Shown here: piece after piece, positions 50,201-59,708 of the stretch
Layout of the letters: the number at the start of each line of letters is the position of its first letter
Numbering within the stretch: position 1 is the stretch's first letter
Source: Bilabrum cf. latius
Lineage: Eukaryota; Bigyra: Bicosoecida; Bigyra; Bicosoecida
Length of the DNA stretch: 64,000 bases
Direction: 5' to 3'
Assembly: GCA_965178125.1 (NCBI GenBank)
Contig: OZ237737.1
Location: 682,001-746,000, forward strand
The notes under the pieces: model-generated
What the model saw: only the letters and a program-made list of their open reading frames with translations
What the model was told of the DNA's origin: nothing
Database searches by the model: none
Position numbers and translations under genes: made by a program

Positions 50201-50941
50201 CTCGCACCCGTGCTGTACGTGGCCAATGCGGGTGACTGCCGCGCGGTGCTTTCGCGTGCAGGCCGTGCCATTGACCTGAGCGAGGACCACAAGCCCTCCC
50301 TCCCAGAGGAGAAGGCGAGGATCGAGGCCGCGGGAGGGTGGGTGCATAACGGCAGGCTGCATGGCGTGCTGGGAGTCGCAAGGGCGTTCGGAGACGCTGA
50401 GCACAAGCACCTGAAGGAAAAATCGTGGGGCAAAGAATTCAAATCGGACCCACTGGTGGCGGACCCGGACGTGCACGTGGAGGCTGTGGGGCCTCGAGAT
50501 GAGTTTTTGATCCTGGCATGTGACGGGCTGTGGGACGTCATGGGCAGCCAGTAGGCCGTCAACTACGTGCGTTAGGCTGTCCGGAAGCATCACGACCTGC
50601 AGGAAGCAGCAGCGGGCCTTGTCTCTAAGGCCATCGGCATGAACTCGGCCGACAACGTGTCGGTGATCGTGGTTGCCTTCAACCAGAGGTGGTGCGCCAA
50701 GGGAGTGTTCCAGAGCCGCTCCATGGGCTCAAGCCTAGCTCTCGTTGAGGACGCTTCCGCTCTAGACGCGGCAGCCGCGGCCCCTCGGCAGGAAGAAGCA
50801 GGGACGGTAGCTGCCAGTGGTGGGGCGGGCACCGTGGCTTCTTCGGCGGGAGGGGCCGTGTCTGGGGACATGCTGGGAGGCGATTCCGATTCGGATTCAG
50901 ATGACGATGACGATGATGGAGACGCCCTGGAGGAGTGGTGA
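44237..50941 (+). CDS. Cyclic-nucleotide-binding domain, protein kinase and PP2C phosphatase in one protein
   Basis: A 2,234-aa frame from ATG 44237 to TGA 50939 with about 11 TAGs. Residues about 90-180 form a cNMP-binding domain: YIVKQGSEGDSFFIIVEGD, HFGEFSLLRSQPRVASVVA (phosphate-binding cassette). Residues about 245-525 are a Ser/Thr kinase: LGQGSFGTVWLG, VAIK, HRDIKPSN, LADFGVA, GTPAYMAPELF, DVYSLGATLF. After about 1,250 residues of Ser/Gly/Asp-rich linker, residues about 1,820-2,150 form a complete PP2C: GKRSTMEDRS, FGVYDGHNGQE, CGSTAIVALV, VANAGDCRAVL, GVARAFGD, LACDGLWDVMGS, NVSVIVVAFN. TAGs at 50552 and 50573 sit in the last PP2C helices, so the domain is complete only if TAG is sense. 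Plants have a protein with these three domains in another order (PP2C first), from memory. A cGMP- or cAMP-regulated kinase with its own phosphatase is inferred. Confidence 0.88.
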
Positions 50942-51069
50942 CCAACCACCCCCGTAACTTGTCTTGCATTGCACTGTACTAACTCGCTGTGACTCGGAGC
51001 CAGTCTGCGTCATCGGCACCGAACGTACACCTCATCAAACCTGTTCCTGGCATCGATTGACTTCTCTGC

Positions 51070-52674
51070 ATGCACTCATCCAAGGCAGATTCAGCACAAA
51101 TGATTGCTTCTGCACTGGCCCGCGCTGCTGGTAAGGCTAGGGTGCGCCTAGGGCCGCCAAAGCAGGTGCCTGGGTACTACTTCCGAGGATTTGCTGAGCT
51201 GCGCACTGTAGGTCTAGCGGCCCCATATGCCAAGGAAATCATCAAAGACAAGTTTGAAAGGCTTCGTGGAAGGGATTCAGCTTTGCAGGCTTGGCAAGCC
51301 GGCGGAATTCTGCTGAGGTCCAAGATTCAAGATCTTGCATATCTGGGCAACCTGTGCATACGTGAAGCTGTCAATCTGATCAAGGCAAAACCTGCGCAGT
51401 TTACAGACAAAGATATTGAAGACATGCTGACCGACATCGAGCAATTGCTCTCGTCTGGACTGGTACAAGAGTGGGGTACGAGCGACGGCTTGTCGTCATT
51501 TAGTAAGATTTGCGAGGCCCGATGCGACGCGTGGGACGGCATGGACCTCGCGTGGCCCGTCCTCGCCCGATGGTCCCGCCTCGCTCCCGATGGCGAATGG
51601 GCCCCCATCCCCGACCCCTCCCCGCTGCTGGCCGCCGCCCCCGCCGCCCGAGCCGCCTTCGAGGCCGAGGCGGGTCACCTGCTGCAGGCTCCCCCGCCGC
51701 TGAGGAAAGGGCAGTGGCCCCGAAGCGTGACTGATGCAGTGCCACACTGGCTGGTGGATGCGGGCAGAGGCCCCGATGCCCCTGCAGCAAAGAGAGCGAG
51801 GGTGGCCTCAGGCAGCAGCTCTTCCACGGATGCATCTGAATCTGTCGAGGCAGCTGGCGAGACGCAGTGCTGGTCCACTGACCACCGGCCCTGGCGGGGA
51901 CGGGCGGCATGCGTGGCACTGCTTGCACCGGTGCGGCGCCGGCTGGCAGGCGTGCAGCCGCTGGCCATGCTGTGCGCGGCTCGGCTGCTCCGTTGGGACT
52001 TCCGGTTTGCGCAGCTGGGGGCGGGCTGGCTGCTGCGCGAGCTGTGGGCCGTGGAGCACAAGGAAGCAACCAGGGCAGGGCGGCGGGCGGGGGCGGCATC
52101 ATCGTCTGCATCGGCTGCATCGGCTGCATCGGCTGCATCGGCGGGCGAGGCTGATGTGCGATGGGACGTGGCGGTGGAGGGTCTGCTGGGCCGAGCCATG
52201 CGGAACGTGGGACTGGAAGGCAAGTCAGCTTGGGACAGTGCGGCAGCCGAGGGGGCTGCGTTGGATGGACTGGCAGTGGCATTACGAATGGAGGCTGAGC
52301 GTGGTGGTGAGGGGGCTGTGGGGCTGGCTGCAGCCAGTACTAGTAGCAGTACGGATCACGTGAGGTATCGCGATGCGGCAGCTGAGCTGCTTGGCCATAT
52401 GCGTGCAATCCCCGAGGGCATGCAGTATGCCGCCAGAAAGATGCCCGCAGGCAAGAAGGCCCGATTCGCATCGACTAGATCCTTAGCTCGGGTGAGCGAG
52501 AAATCAGCGAAGATACCCGGGGGAACCGCAGTCTCAAGCAAGGCAGCCCCGAGCAAGGCAGTCTCGAACAAGGCAGCCGGTGGTGCTGAACAACTTGCCT
52601 TCAATAGCCAGGGCAAGAGCAAGGCCAGCGGCAGGCGAAGTGACAGGGCCAGGAAGAGGGTGAGGGGGTCGTGA
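51070..52674 (+). CDS. Conserved-looking protein of unknown function, 534 aa
   Basis: Single frame from ATG 51070 (MHSSKADSAQMIASALARAA) to TGA 52672 with no in-frame TAG. The first 150 residues look ordered (PPKQVPGYYFRGFAELRTVG, KEIIKDKFERLRG, DLAYLGNLCIREAVNLIKAK, DIEDMLTDIEQLL). The middle is Ala/Pro-rich with a helical block (CVALLAPVRRRLAGVQPLAM). An Ala/Ser microsatellite lies near 52105. The Lys/Arg-rich end (GKSKASGRRSDRARKRVRGS) could act as a nuclear localisation signal. I recognise no family. The alternate frames over 51500-52300 are GC-driven shadows. Confidence 0.7.
   Translation: MHSSKADSAQMIASALARAAGKARVRLGPPKQVPGYYFRGFAELRTVGLAAPYAKEIIKDKFERLRGRDSALQAWQAGGILLRSKIQDLAYLGNLCIREAVNLIKAKPAQFTDKDIEDMLTDIEQLLSSGLVQEWGTSDGLSSFSKICEARCDAWDGMDLAWPVLARWSRLAPDGEWAPIPDPSPLLAAAPAARAAFEAEAGHLLQAPPPLRKGQWPRSVTDAVPHWLVDAGRGPDAPAAKRARVASGSSSSTDASESVEAAGETQCWSTDHRPWRGRAACVALLAPVRRRLAGVQPLAMLCAARLLRWDFRFAQLGAGWLLRELWAVEHKEATRAGRRAGAASSSASAASAASAASAGEADVRWDVAVEGLLGRAMRNVGLEGKSAWDSAAAEGAALDGLAVALRMEAERGGEGAVGLAAASTSSSTDHVRYRDAAAELLGHMRAIPEGMQYAARKMPAGKKARFASTRSLARVSEKSAKIPGGTAVSSKAAPSKAVSNKAAGGAEQLAFNSQGKSKASGRRSDRARKRVRGS
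52105..52140 (+). repeat. 9-bp tandem repeat encoding Ser-Ala-Ala
   Basis: Three exact copies of TCGGCTGCA plus a degenerate leading copy, in frame within the 534-aa protein. Confidence 0.9.
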
Positions 52675-52783
52675 CTTGTGACATGCGCAACCAGAGTGCC
52701 TGTGGCATTTGTGGAGCAGGGGGTGATGCTTCTCTGCAAAACCCGAAAACAGACGACCTGCGTGACTCGTGGTATCGAATCAA

Positions 52784-53986
52784 TCACTTGCCGGCTCCTC
52801 CCTTGGCAGCCCCATCGGCCTCTTTGCTCTCGTCTGCCCCTGCATCTTTCTTCTTCTTGCCCTCCTCCTCGTCCAGTTCATCCTTGAGCTTCTTCACCGC
52901 GCGCCGCTCGAGGGCAGCATCCGAGTAGCGTAGCTTGTTCGTGGTCAGCTCGTGCAGTGCAAGCACGCTCGCCACCAGGCCGCTGACGTACATGGCCATG
53001 TGCATGTCGTTTGTCTGCTGCATGACGGCCTTGCGGGTGGCCTCGACCGACATGTTGGGGAGCAGTCCGACGATCTCTTGGATGTGGCCCAGGATCTCCT
53101 GGTTCGCCTGCAGTTCGCCCGAATCCACGTCGCGCAGGTACGCTGCAATGGTCTCCAGTCGCTCCTGCAGCCCTCTCAGTCCGGCAATCTTGCTGCGAAC
53201 CTTCGCCCCAACAGTCGAGACGGAAGGGTCGTTGATGTCGCGCAGCAGGTGCTCCACGCCGACCTCCTCCGACTCGTACGCGCCAACTTCGGACGGGAGG
53301 TGTTCAAAAACTCGCTCTGTCTCTTTCCCAGCGGCTGAGACCTCTACACTTGTGTATGCGGACGTCGGCAAGCCCTCGTTGTCGGGCTTGACATTGACGA
53401 TCAGAAACACAGGGTTCGGACAATACCTTCGAATCATCCTATCAATTGCCAAATCTGCGGGTTTTACATTCGGGCCGGTAGAGTACCACCCAATTACTTT
53501 CTCCTTGCCTGCGATGAATCTAAATGGTCCGTCGGCACGGCAACGAGAATGCAAGCATCGCTCAAACACAAAGCAGACCAAGTGCGGCGTCGCAGGACAT
53601 GAGAGCATGCAAGAATTCAGCAAATAGAAGACTTGACAATTTCTGTGATGACACGCCCGCACAGATGCAACAAACCGGGATGAATGCTCACTAGTTACCT
53701 TCTTGAACATCCTCGCCATCACTTCAAGATAGTTGTGATCAATGAACCAAACCCTAGGATCCTTCTTATCCTCTTCAAACGGAACAGCAAATGAATTAGC
53801 CACGTCCACCTGGCCTTTTGATGTGCTCCCAAGCAAAACGCCCACCACACGTCGTGATCCTGGCTCCTTGGCATCCTTCAAAATTCGGTTGTAATGGTCG
53901 GTCACGTTCAGCAGTACCAATGGATGGCAAATTACACCTTTGAACCCATGGGGGGTAGCTGCTTTTGCCTCGCTTGCCGACGACAT
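52784..53986 (-). CDS. RPN8: 26S proteasome regulatory subunit Rpn8 (PSMD7)
   Basis: Non-catalytic MPN subunit of the proteasome lid, partner of Rpn11. Exons 53986-53692 and 53508-52784; intron 183 nt, GTGAGC...TCGCAG, phase 1. 339 aa, near the family's 310-340. The intron is open in frame, so an unspliced reading wrongly adds 61 residues between MFKKVTS and KEKVIGWYSTGP. Recognisable blocks: VICHPLVLLNVTDHYNR, RVVGVLLGS, VANSFAVPFEED, WFIDHNYLEVMARMFKKV, IGWYSTGP, NPVFLIVNVKP, YTSVEV, VGVEHLLRDINDPSVST. The MPN fold lacks the H-x-H zinc motif, as expected for Rpn8. The end is Lys/Glu-rich. No in-frame TAG; stop TGA. Start chosen at MSSASEAKAATPHG because it begins the normal-length protein. 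Confidence 0.96.
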   Translation of the reverse strand: MSSASEAKAATPHGFKGVICHPLVLLNVTDHYNRILKDAKEPGSRRVVGVLLGSTSKGQVDVANSFAVPFEEDKKDPRVWFIDHNYLEVMARMFKKVTSEHSSRFVASVRACHHRNCQVFYLLNSCMLSCPATPHLVCFVFERCLHSRCRADGPFRFIAGKEKVIGWYSTGPNVKPADLAIDRMIRRYCPNPVFLIVNVKPDNEGLPTSAYTSVEVSAAGKETERVFEHLPSEVGAYESEEVGVEHLLRDINDPSVSTVGAKVRSKIAGLRGLQERLETIAAYLRDVDSGELQANQEILGHIQEIVGLLPNMSVEATRKAVMQQTNDMHMAMYVSGLVASVLALHELTTNKLRYSDAALERRAVKKLKDELDEEEGKKKKDAGADESKEADGAAKGGAGK

Positions 53987-54101
53987 ACCGGCAAAAAAAT
54001 GAATTGCGCTCGTTCGTCTTGTTTCGTCTGTGACGGTGTGATGATTAAAACGAGCACTTTTACACAAATTACGAAAACTATCTGAATGCAGAATTTGCGC
54101 A
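53987..54101. promoter_or_regulatory. Divergent intergenic region, Rpn8 / PI-PLC-like protein
   Basis: 115 bp between start codons, AT-rich with A-runs. I see no match to the fungal proteasome-associated control element. Confidence 0.5.
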
Positions 54102-55319
54102 ATGCTAATTGGAATTTGGGCAATTTTCCTTGCCCAGTTGTTTATTACTAGCTTTGCACACCGTTCATCGAAGAGGGGGGTAGAAAAATATGCTAATTCG
54201 TCGTGGAAGCCACAGTCTTGGATCCATGATATTCTGCCAGAGCTTGGCGATGCGAGCTATTTTGATGTAACGATGCCTGGGACACACGATGCCGCCACGT
54301 ATAAACTGTATGAAGTGTTTGCTCCTGGATCCGACGAGGCCCTAGAAGACATCGTGAAACTCGCAAAGGATCTTGGCATCGATGTGTATCCAGTCATCGA
54401 ATCATGGGCCACGGCACAGAATGTAACCCTGTTCGACCAGCTGTCGCAAGGAATTCGGTTTATTGATCTGCGAGCTTGCAATAACGGCACCAGTGGCTGG
54501 CGCACTCACCACATGATAATGGGCAATCCCATTCATGACTTGCTAGAGCAAGTCAGGTCGTATCTTGAACTGCCAGACGTGCATGGCGAGGTCGTAACAC
54601 TCCACGTGTCGCATTTCTACGGAACTAACACAAACGACACGCGCCGTAGGGAGCTGGCAGCCGACATTCACTCGGTTTTGGGAAAGTGGCTGGTTCACAG
54701 GCCGGCGACCCTGCCCGCCCCTCCTTCGCCTAGCACGAACCCCCTCGCTCTGCCACTGCGGCAACTTCTAGCCGGAGGCAGCAAGGTCTTGGTCTCGTTT
54801 GAGGACCAAATCGTTGGCACAGACCCTGAGTTCCCTGGCCTGTGGCCGGACACGGACACGCTCGCCGGCTCGTACTGCAACATGGACAAGCTGGGTGACA
54901 TGCTGGCCTGCAATGAGGCAAAGGCGCTGCAGCTGCCCCTCGGGGCAGATGGAAAGATCTCTGAGATGTGGTACACACTCACAGAGCAGACCGATGACAT
55001 CATCGCTGGGTTGCTTGAGCCTGGCTCGCACCCGACCTCTCTTCACGAGCTGTGCGCGCCCGCCGACGCTCGCTTCCTGTCGTGGGCCCACGAGCTGAGC
55101 AACTCGACGCTGGGGAACGCGCTGCTAGTTGACTGGTTTTAGACCACGGGAGTGGTAGAGTGGGCGGTCAACGACGCGCTCCGGCTGTGCGTGGACGACA
55201 TGGCGTGGCGGGCCAGAGACGCGGGCGGGGCGGGGCAGGACTGCAGGTCCTGGGCCTTGGCAGGCAACTGTACGGCCGCCAATTCCAAGAGATGCCCAAG
55301 GTCTTGCCAGGTGTGCTAA
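54102..55319 (+). CDS. Secreted PI-PLC X-domain protein with C-terminal ShKT domain
   Basis: 405 aa from ATG 54102 to TAA 55317. The N-terminus MLIGIWAIFLAQLFITSFA is a signal peptide. The X domain follows: YFDVTMPGTHDAATY (first catalytic His), LSQGIRFIDLRACNN, THHMIMG (second His), DVHGEVVTLHVSHFYG and LLAGGSKVLVSFEDQIVG. This matches PLCXD-type single-domain phospholipases, which cleave phosphoinositides or GPI-like lipids; substrate unknown. TAG 55140 follows VDWF; reading on as Gln adds about 60 residues with six Cys spaced as in a ShKT domain (LRLC, QDCRSWALAGNC, KRCPRSCQVC). ShKT modules are disulfide-rich extracellular domains found on many secreted enzymes and do not by themselves mean toxicity. 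The ShKT end would be lost under the standard code. Confidence 0.85.
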
Positions 55320-55605
55320 GGATATCAATGGCGTACCAGCTGGTATGTTGCTCGCAGGCTGCACACCGCCATCTCGTCGAGAGGTTGCAGGTGGAGCATG
55401 CCGATGCAGCGAGTGGGCCTGGCCGTGGTGCCGCAGCAAGCGTTGTTGGCCGAGACGCGAGATTCTCATGATAATTGTACTAATAGTATGAATTTGAAAT
55501 GCTCTATTCTTGTGTGGTCGTACCCAAGATTCGCTACAACGGGCGGGCGATCTGCCGAGCGCGCATCGCAGGCGAGCCATGCTCACTGGCTGCACTGACT
55601 TCGCT
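55320..55605. other. Convergent 3' intergenic region
   Basis: 286 bp between the stops of the PI-PLC-like gene (+) and the UFD1-AZUL gene (-). Nothing recognisable beyond presumed 3' untranslated sequence. Confidence 0.5.
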
Positions 55606-58419
55606 TTAGAGACCCCCGCCGGGCTTGTTCGGACCGGCTGCAGCAATCGGGATCACAGTTACGGGGCGGCGCGACCCGGAGGGGCACAAAAAGTACTGGC
55701 GCTAGGTGAGCGGGCCAGACGCGCCCGCTACTGCCAGCTGCCGTGCAAGCCGTTCCTAGTCCTGTCGGCTTTGTGCAATGCCACTCGCCCCGCTGCGTTT
55801 CTTGGAACCAGCAGTTTTGTGACCGCTGGCACACGCCACATTGGAACACCCAGGTTGGCCACACCCTCTACGCAGCTAGGCAGAGTACAGTCGCACAAGG
55901 TGTCGGCTGAGAGCACCGACAGACGCGCTCGCGTCCGGCTCCTGCATGACATCATCGGACACTGGGTCTACGATCCGGTCAAAGCAGTCGAGGCACAGCT
56001 CCCAGTCATGCCGGGACGTACCCTCGTCGTCTGTATCGCTGTCACTGCCCGCACCAGACTCTGCGCGTCGCCTGCTTGAGCCATCCACGAAATGGGCACA
56101 CGCCTGGTTCCGGCACCGTCGGCGCGCCGAAGCAACCCCAGCGCCGCCGCCCGAACCTTGGGTAGCTGCGCCTTGTGTCCCTGCCTGCCCCCCGAGACGA
56201 TGCCGCATCGCTGCTGCACGAGCCGTGGTGCCGATAGAGGTTCCGCACATGGCGCAAGCAGTGGCTCCTGGTGCGTTCTTATAGGTGCAGTTGCTGCACG
56301 CCTTCTCTGTGTCTTTGGCCCGGATTGGTGCAGGCGGGGGCGCTGCAGCAGCACCTGGCGCGGCCAAGGCGCCCGTGCCTGCCACAATTCGGCACCTCTC
56401 AGACAGCGCAAAGTGCTCCGGGTAGTCCTTGAGGCGATACCTTCGGCTGCATCCAGGGCATATCTCGGTCCGGTTCCCGCACCTGGCTTCGTGCCCAGAC
56501 AGCTCATGGCGCGCATCCACTGGGTCGCTTGGTGGCGTGCCCATCTCCACGATGTCTTTGCAGAATCGACACTGCTGCAGGCGCATGGGGCAATCGCCCC
56601 TCTTGGTGTTCCTGTGCTGGCGCAGGCTGACATAATTCTTTACCGAAGCTCCGCACTCGCAACGGATAGGAGAATGCCACGCTGCGTTATGGCGTCTACG
56701 ACCGGCTTCGTCATCCCTGACTTGTCGCCCACACAACTTGCAGTGCCCGTGCAGCCTTGCTTCCTCCGAGCCAGCCCGCAGCAGCTCACCGCACTCTTTG
56801 CACTTCCGCAAGTGTCGCCGGCAGTAGGCTTCATGCATGACCATCCTGTGCTTTGGCACAGATCCCCCACAGTTGCTGCATACGCTACTGCCTGCATCCA
56901 CTGCACCAGCCGCACTGCCTCCGTCGCCTCCCACCCTCAGGCCGTGCCTGGCAGCTTTATCGAGCGAAACACGGATCCGCATTCGAACAGTGCGTTGGAC
57001 TTTCTGCTCCGAAAGCTCTTCTGATCCATATCCCGAACTTGCATCGGCACGCACCGATACAAAATGCCTCTGGCCAGCGGTCCCAAGCAGGTGTGTCGGC
57101 GCCGGAGGCAAAGCCATGGGCAGTCTAGACAGGGAGCCGCCATGCAAACCATCACGCTCTGCATCCTTACTTGGCATGCAAGCGTCGAACTCTACTGAAG
57201 CTAGCTGCATTGCATCGATGCTAGCTTGCTCGTGCGAAAGCAGAGAGGGTCTGGGGCATGCCTCCCCGCACGAGACGAACAGACTGGGGCAAGGCCGACT
57301 GCCGACTCGGGGCGATGATGACGCACCTGACCCACCGGCTGCAGAGGACATCGCTGGCATTGAGGACTCGCCCCGCATAACCTCTGCCTCGACTCGGAAT
57401 CGGGGTGCTCCGCCCTCTGACCAACCGACTGGCAGCTACAAGCCACTCGAAGGCGTTGAGGACAGCTTGCCAGCGGCGGCTTGGCTTGCTCGCCCTGCTT
57501 GTGCACGGCCAGACGGGCCATGCATGCTTCCGGCCGTAGCCGAGGGATTTCCTAGCCATGCCGGTGGATAAAATGCGAATCGGCTGTATGCATTCATGGG
57601 TGCCTCGAATTCAGTCCACCCTAGGTCTTGCCGGTGGCCGGCCCCGGCAGCAGCACCTCTGGATCTTGCTGGCTGCTCACCGGAGCTGCTCTGCTCTGCT
57701 GTAGGGCGCAGCCCTGGGGACACGCATACGGCTAATTTGGCTGTGGGCTATCTGCCATCACAGCTCCCTGCATTCATGGCTGACTTGATGTCGATGCTCA
57801 CATCTGCGTCCAGCAACGATGCCCCGGTGGCTTCCACTCCAGGCCCGCCTGTCGCAGCCGCGCTCAATGACGCGCTTCCGGCGGGCTCTGTACGCGCTAC
57901 TCGGACATGCTCTATAAGTACTTCAAATACTTCGCCTCCGTGCCTTATTTTGATGATTGATCCTCTTGTCGCAGTTGCAACTGCCTTGCCTAGCACCTGC
58001 TCCAGGCAGGCACTAGCGTCCGGAATATCGCTGAAGTCAGCCGTAAGCGGCCTCAGCACCAGCAAAGACGCCTTTTGCAGACTAATACTCCGAATTACTG
58101 CAGTACTGGAGCAAGGAATGGCCTGTGTCACGCCCTCCGCAGGCAAGGATGCTTGGTGGGGGCTCGTGCGCGGCGGCAACGATATGGAATCCATCACACG
58201 CTCGGGCAGTTCAACGGTACCGGGAGCTGCAGAGAAATCCAATATGCCACAGAATGATGAGCTCGTCCCTTTGGACAGGGAAATTCGAATGTGCTTGCTA
58301 TTGGACGACAACACTGGTTGCAGCGCTGCTGGGGGCAGCCGAACCTTGTCTCCCTGCTGTTCAAACCATTCCGCGCTGCGCAGTGGTACACATTTGAGCT
58401 CAAATCGAAACTGTTGCAT
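55606..58419 (-). CDS. UFD1-domain, zinc-finger and AZUL-like protein
   Basis: A 937-aa frame from ATG 58419 to TAA 55608-55606 with about five TAGs (57750, 57438, 55878 and two nearer the end). Residues 1 to about 230 are a UFD1-like fold: MQQFRFELKCVPLRSAEWF, GDKVRLPPAAL, FCGILDFSAAPGTVELPERV, ADFSDIPDASACLEQVLGKA, GSIIKIRHGGEVFEVLIEHV. The middle has TRAF/XAF1-type zinc fingers (CSNCGGSVPKHRMVMHEAYC, CKLCGRQVRDDEAGRRRH, CPGCSRRYRLKDYPEH) and a RanBP2-type finger (KACSNCTYKNAPGATACAMC). The C-terminal SRHLVRLYSA-TAG-LRRGCGQPGCSNVACAS matches the AZUL zinc domain of UBE3A, where the TAG site is Gln. Plant PRLI-interacting factor K shares UFD1 plus zinc fingers, from memory. A p97- and proteasome-linked adaptor is inferred. 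Confidence 0.83.
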
Positions 58420-58579
58420 CCCATACGTTGGCTTTCTGCTATTGTGACGGCATGTGACTGTGGTACTTTTTGAGCATTTTGTGTGATGATCGCGTGAACA
58501 GTGCCCACACATTCTGGCCACGCATGACCACAACTAGCATCTGCTTTGAGAACTTCGTCTTGGGGCTGCAAATTTAATC
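58420..58579. promoter_or_regulatory. Divergent intergenic region, UFD1-AZUL / Mpv17
   Basis: 160 bp between start codons at 58419 (minus) and 58580 (plus). Confidence 0.45.
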
Positions 58580-59353
58580 ATGAGGCGGTTCGGTGGTTTG
58601 TATTCAAGAGTTCTACGCTCAACAGCGCCTTGGGCAGGCCGCCAAATGTCGCGGATCTAGCAAAGGTTTGCGTCTGCTAAAAGCACCGGGGGGCAAAGTC
58701 CTCTGCAGTGGTACATGAAAATGCTCGAAACAAATCCCCTCCCAACCAAGGTGGTGACTTCTTGCGTAATTGCTTTCGGGGGCAACATGATTTCGCAGCT
58801 CGGAATAGAGGGCAAGTCTGTCGACAAGATTGAATGGCAGAGAACCGCAAGGTTCATGCTAATCATCGGCGTAGGTCTTGGTGGTTGGCTCCACTACTGG
58901 TACGGTTGGCTGGGTGGAGCGATCCCGGGGTCGGGGGCAGTGCAAGTTGCCAAGAGAGTCCTTGTCGACCAGTTTGTGTCAGCGCCGCCGATCCTAGCCG
59001 GGGTATTTTTGGCAGAAGGGGCCCTCAAGGGTGAACTTCACAAGGTGCCCGAATAGCTCAAGGCTGGATACCTCGATGTGATGCTTACGAACTACAAAGT
59101 TTGGCCGGCCGCAATGGCGGTGAACTTTGCCCTTGTGCCTCCGTAGTTCTAGGTTCTCTTCGCGAATGCCGTTGGATTGGCATGGAACGCATACCTTGGC
59201 TACATGACCAACGCTTCTGCAGGTGGTGATGGAAGCCAAGATGGTGTATCAGCTGCTGGCGGAGCCGAGGAGGGTGCTCCAGCGCAGTCCGTTTCGCCGC
59301 AGGCTCAGGCTAGCTTGGACGAGGGCAAGGACCAAAAGGAGGGGCGGCAATGA
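58580..59353 (+). CDS. Mpv17/PMP22-family inner-membrane protein
   Basis: 257 aa from ATG 58580 to TGA 59351, no intron. The leader MRRFGGLYSRVLRSTAPWAG is a strong mitochondrial presequence. Family blocks: LQWYMKMLETNPLPTKVVTS, GGNMISQ, ARFMLIIGVGLGGWLHYWYG, VDQFVSAPPILAGVF, LTNYKVWPAAMAVNFALVPP, NAVGLAWNAYLGYMTN. Four membrane segments are expected. TAGs at 58658, 59054, 59144 and 59150 lie inside or between these blocks, so the protein is complete only with TAG as sense. Mpv17/Sym1 proteins act in mitochondrial homeostasis and mtDNA maintenance, possibly as channels. An unconserved Gln/Gly/Ala-rich tail ends the protein. Confidence 0.93.
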
Positions 59354-59708
59354 TACCATCAGTGTATTAGCAGTGTTGATGGACGGTTTCTCAGTCAATT
59401 TCTGCGAACGCTCTGGACGGGTTGTGGTTGTAGCATCAACGAGCTGTCAACCCCGGTGCTATCTTTGTCAGTCCGGCCGCCTGTACTGCATAGTATGTTG
59501 CTGGTCCCACGCAATCCCTCATGTTGCCCGGTACTCATGAAGGACGAACCAGCCGGCAAAAAATCGTGCGATCATCGTGCAACGCACAGGCAATGCGACC
59601 ACACGCCCCATTCATCAAGAAGAAGATAGGGACTGGCCACCATGAACTAGAAGAATCTCCAGCAGTGCAAACTCCATTCGTACTCATGCTGGATTGCGCA
59701 AGTTTAAA
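59354..59708. other. Intergenic region between Mpv17 and RhoGEF genes
   Basis: 355 bp between tandem genes. No frame with coding character; presumed 3' end of the Mpv17 transcript and promoter of the RhoGEF gene. A TGA in the RhoGEF frame about 70 bp upstream of ATG 59709 supports that start. Confidence 0.5.

Noticed and set aside
53509-53691. Extra 61 residues in Rpn8 as a lineage-specific insertion
   Set aside because: The segment begins GTGAGC, ends TCGCAG, is Cys/His-rich noise, and removing it restores the conserved MFKKV-x-x-KEKVIGWY block.
55140-55319. ShKT domain taken as evidence of a toxin gene
   Set aside because: ShKT modules occur widely on secreted enzymes; here it follows a phospholipase-like domain and nothing indicates a toxin.
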